A program made the translations under genes and the position numbers. A stretch of 64,000 nucleotides of DNA from Methylorubrum aminovorans (lineage in GTDB: Bacteria; Pseudomonadota; Alphaproteobacteria; Rhizobiales; Beijerinckiaceae): contig NZ_BPRC01000009.1 in assembly GCF_022179725.1 (NCBI RefSeq), forward strand, positions 124,001 through 188,000, in the 5' to 3' direction. Shown piece by piece: positions 61,999-64,000 of the stretch; within the stretch, counting starts at the first letter, position 1, and the number at the start of each line of letters is the position of its first letter. The notes beneath the pieces were generated by a model. That model saw only the letters and a program-made list of their open reading frames with translations. It was not told where the DNA came from and did not search any database.

Positions 61999-62475
61999 TC
62001 AAGCGCCCTCGGGCTCGGGAATTCCCGCCGCGGGAGCCGGCGGGAACAGACCGAGCAGCCGCGCGACCTCGTCGCCTTCCGCCCCGCCGAGAAGGTCGGC
62101 CAAGGTGTAGCGGTCGAGGACCGCCAGGAACGCCGCGAGCGCCTCGCCCAGGGCCCGCCGCAGACGACAAGGTGCGGTGATCGCGCAGGAACCGCCAGAG
62201 AAGCACTCGACCAGGGCGAGGTCGTCCTCGGTCGCCCGGACCACGGCGCCGACCACGATCTCGGCCGGTGGCTTGCCGAGGCGCAGGCCGCCGCCCCGCC
62301 CCCGGATCGTCTGGATCAGCCCGAGCCGGCCGAGCTGATGCACCACCTTCGTGAGATGGCTCTCCGAGATCCCGTAGGCCCGCGCGACCTCGGCGATCGA
62401 ACTCTGCCGCGGCTCACGCAAGCCGACATAGATGAGGGTGCGGAGCGCGTAGTCCGTATAGCGGGTCAGGCGCAT
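61999..62475 (-). CDS. nsrR: Rrf2 family nitric-oxide-sensing repressor NsrR
   Basis: A 158-residue winged-helix regulator. The N-terminus RLTRYTDYALRTLIYVGL and the recognition helix YGISESHLTKVVHQLGRLGL, with wing TIRGRGGGLRLGKPP, are typical of Rrf2. The Fe-S cluster cysteines are Cys91, Cys97 and Cys103 in ECFSGGSCAITAPCRL, the arrangement of NsrR. NO destroys the cluster and releases DNA. The divergent hmp gene and the operator at 62496-62518 support the assignment. The C-terminal tail beyond residue 140 is Pro/Ala-rich. Confidence 0.92.
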   Translation of the reverse strand: MRLTRYTDYALRTLIYVGLREPRQSSIAEVARAYGISESHLTKVVHQLGRLGLIQTIRGRGGGLRLGKPPAEIVVGAVVRATEDDLALVECFSGGSCAITAPCRLRRALGEALAAFLAVLDRYTLADLLGGAEGDEVARLLGLFPPAPAAGIPEPEGA

Positions 62476-62495
62476 GACGGATCCGACCGGTTTTT

Positions 62496-62518
62496 AAGGT
62501 ACATTTCAGTTGCATCTT
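62496..62518. promoter_or_regulatory. NsrR-type operator
   Basis: An 11-1-11 inverted repeat: the left half AAGGTACATTT and the right half AGTTGCATCTT are separated by one base. Reverse-complemented, the right half is AAGATGCAACT, close to the NsrR half-site AAGATGYATTT known from enterobacteria. It lies 20 bp before the nsrR start and 51 bp before hmp, so both could be controlled. Confidence 0.82.
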
Positions 62519-62569
62519 TTTAAGCTGTGCGGCAAAAGGTTCATTTCGAATGGATCTTTGGATTCGCCC

Positions 62570-63814
62570 ATGCCCGCACCGCTCTCCCCCCAGACCGTCG
62601 CCCTCGTCAAAGCCACCGTTCCGGCCCTCGAGACCCACGGACTCGCCATCACGCGGCGCATGTACGAGCGCCTGTTCGAGAATCCCGAGATCCGCGACCT
62701 CTTCAATCAGTCGCATCACGGCGAGACCGGTTCGCAACCGAAGGCGCTCGCTCTCGCTGTTCTGGCCTATGCCCGCAATATCGACAATCTCGGCGTGTTG
62801 ACGGGAGCCATTGAGCGCATCGCTCAAAAGCATGTCGCGCTCAACATCCTGCCGGAGCATTATCCTCACGTTGCCGACGCCCTGCTCGCGGCGATCAGTG
62901 ACGTGCTCGGCGAGGCGGCAACGCCCGAGATCCTCACGGCGTGGGGCGAGGCGTACTGGTTCCTGGCGGAACTGCTGATCGGCCGCGAAGCGACGATCTA
63001 CCGGGATCAGGCGTCCAAGTCCGGCGGCTGGAACGGATGGCGCGATTTCGTGGTCGAGAGCGTCACCCCGGAAAGCGAGACGATCCGCTCCTTCGTGCTG
63101 GTGCCCAGTGACGGCGGTCCGGTGCTGCGACACGAGCCGGGACAGTATCTCGGCTTCCTCGTCGAGCTGCCGGGCCGGGGTGTGCTGAAGCGGAACTACT
63201 CGATCTCCTGCGCCCCGAACGACCGTGCCTACCGCATCAGTGTGAAGCGCGAGGTCGCGGCGGACCGGCCGGACGGCTTGGTCTCGAACTGGCTGCACGC
63301 GGAGGCCCGGCCCGGAACCGTGCTGAAGGTCGCCGCCCCCGCGGGCGACTTCTTCCTCGATCGCTCGAGCGCCGAGCCGGTGGTCCTCGTCAGCGGCGGC
63401 GTCGGCCTGACCCCGATGGTCAGCATGCTGGAGAGCCTCGTGCAGGAGGCGCCCGAGCGTCCGGCCTGGTTCGTCCACGGCGCCATGAACGGACGGGTCC
63501 ACGCCATGCGCGAACACGTGCGCAGCCTCGTCGCCAATCGCGAGAACCTGTCCGCCCGTACCTTCTACGCCGAGCCGGAGGCGCAGGACCGGTCCGGCGA
63601 GCATTACGACGAGGCGGGGTTGGTGACGGCAGAGTGGCTCGCGGCGAACACGCCTTCGGATCGAGCGACCTATTATCTGTGCGGTCCCAAGCCCTTCCTG
63701 GCCGCCCTGTCGAACGGCCTCACCCGTGCCGGCGTGCCGGCAGAGCGGGTCCGCTTCGAGTTCTTCGGCCCGGCAGACGAGCTTCTGGACGAGGCGCCGA
63801 GACAGGCGGCCTAA
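62570..63814 (+). CDS. hmp: Flavohemoprotein, nitric oxide dioxygenase Hmp
   Basis: A 414-residue enzyme that oxidises NO to nitrate with O2 and NAD(P)H. The N-terminal globin domain (1-140) has Tyr32 in ITRRMYERLFENPE, Gln56 and the proximal haem ligand His88 in RIAQKHVALNILPEHYPHV. The FAD-binding domain carries LKRNYSISCAPNDRAYRIS, and the NAD domain carries VLVSGGVGLTPMVSMLESL and TYYLCGPKPFLAALSNGL. All domains are intact. The ATG at 62570 starts the globin domain. The NsrR-type site and divergent nsrR show that it is an NO-inducible gene. Confidence 0.96.
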   Translation: MPAPLSPQTVALVKATVPALETHGLAITRRMYERLFENPEIRDLFNQSHHGETGSQPKALALAVLAYARNIDNLGVLTGAIERIAQKHVALNILPEHYPHVADALLAAISDVLGEAATPEILTAWGEAYWFLAELLIGREATIYRDQASKSGGWNGWRDFVVESVTPESETIRSFVLVPSDGGPVLRHEPGQYLGFLVELPGRGVLKRNYSISCAPNDRAYRISVKREVAADRPDGLVSNWLHAEARPGTVLKVAAPAGDFFLDRSSAEPVVLVSGGVGLTPMVSMLESLVQEAPERPAWFVHGAMNGRVHAMREHVRSLVANRENLSARTFYAEPEAQDRSGEHYDEAGLVTAEWLAANTPSDRATYYLCGPKPFLAALSNGLTRAGVPAERVRFEFFGPADELLDEAPRQAA

Positions 63815-63844
63815 GGCGCGGACGGGACCGGATCAAGTACCGGT

Positions 63845-64000
63845 TCAGCCGGCGCCCGGATCGGTCTCGTCGCCCTGCGACGGCACGCCCGGCTTGCCGT
63901 CGGTCTTCTCGTTCGGGTCCTTGACCGCGTCGGGGGCGCTGTTGGCGGGTTTGTCCCCGTCCCGGCGCTCCCGATCCTTTTCGCGATCGTCGCCATCCTG
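63845..64000 (-). CDS. C-terminal part of a charged hydrophilic protein (cut by window edge)
   Basis: A reading frame entering from the right edge on the minus strand and ending in TGA at 63845-63847. The 51 visible residues are rich in Asp, Arg, Lys, Gly and Pro (DDREKDRERRDGDKP, then DPNEKTDGKPGVPSQGDE) and are probably disordered. High third-position GC supports coding, but such composition can also arise by chance. No family can be assigned. Confidence 0.45.
   Translation of the reverse strand, partial: QDGDDREKDRERRDGDKPANSAPDAVKDPNEKTDGKPGVPSQGDETDPGAG

Overview
The window is about 69% GC and fits a Methylobacterium/Methylorubrum-type alphaproteobacterium. The support is mixed. Gene order in two blocks (ubiG / lysC-ptsP-prfA-prmC-DUF4167, and DUF3572 / divK-pleD) is what I know from Rhizobiales. 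Families common in that group recur: an HWE-type kinase, DUF6894, an extensin-like lipoprotein, paired DUF1214/DUF1254 proteins, and a cytochrome resembling cytochrome cH. No rRNA, tRNA, CRISPR array or complete insertion sequence was seen.

Layout. 1-9.7 kb: the tail of a molybdopterin dehydrogenase, a 1255-residue PAS/GAF sensor kinase, an amidase followed by an autotransporter remnant, extensin-like and RNase T2 exported proteins, and RlmJ with a probable CTG start. 9.7-17 kb: a glycolate/lactate dehydrogenase, cytochrome c, a two-cysteine OhrR-like regulator, and a PBP1A-DUF1214-DUF1254 operon. 17-27 kb: a cysteine-cluster protein, an acetyltransferase, three TadE/TadG-type genes, ZapE, a 3-methyladenine glycosylase, RNase HI with an extra C-terminal domain, a coupled small protein/lipoprotein pair, and glutathione synthase. 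27-34 kb: an AT-rich gap, a Na+/H+ antiporter, an AmpD-like amidase, a TerB/DnaJ protein, an isolated His-rich UreE and a DusA-type synthase.

34-43 kb: on the minus strand a BLUF photoreceptor, a single-domain receiver and a PAS-GGDEF-EAL protein; diverging from them the flgE-flgK-flgL hook cluster behind a sigma-54-type promoter. 43-52.9 kb: the DUF4167/prmC/prfA/ptsP/lysC/ubiG housekeeping block with a DUF2268 protease-like gene inserted. 53-64 kb: a PEBP protein, quinone oxidoreductase, di-heme peroxidase, chemoreceptor, ruvC/yceI/ruvA, DUF3572/divK/pleD, and an nsrR-hmp nitric-oxide detoxification pair with a visible operator.

The most notable non-gene structures are two families of dispersed imperfect palindromes: five copies of about 80 bp and four copies of about 35-50 bp. 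Seven of the nine copies begin on, or directly after, a stop codon. The most interesting functional hypothesis is a blue-light / c-di-GMP / motility module at 34.3-43 kb.
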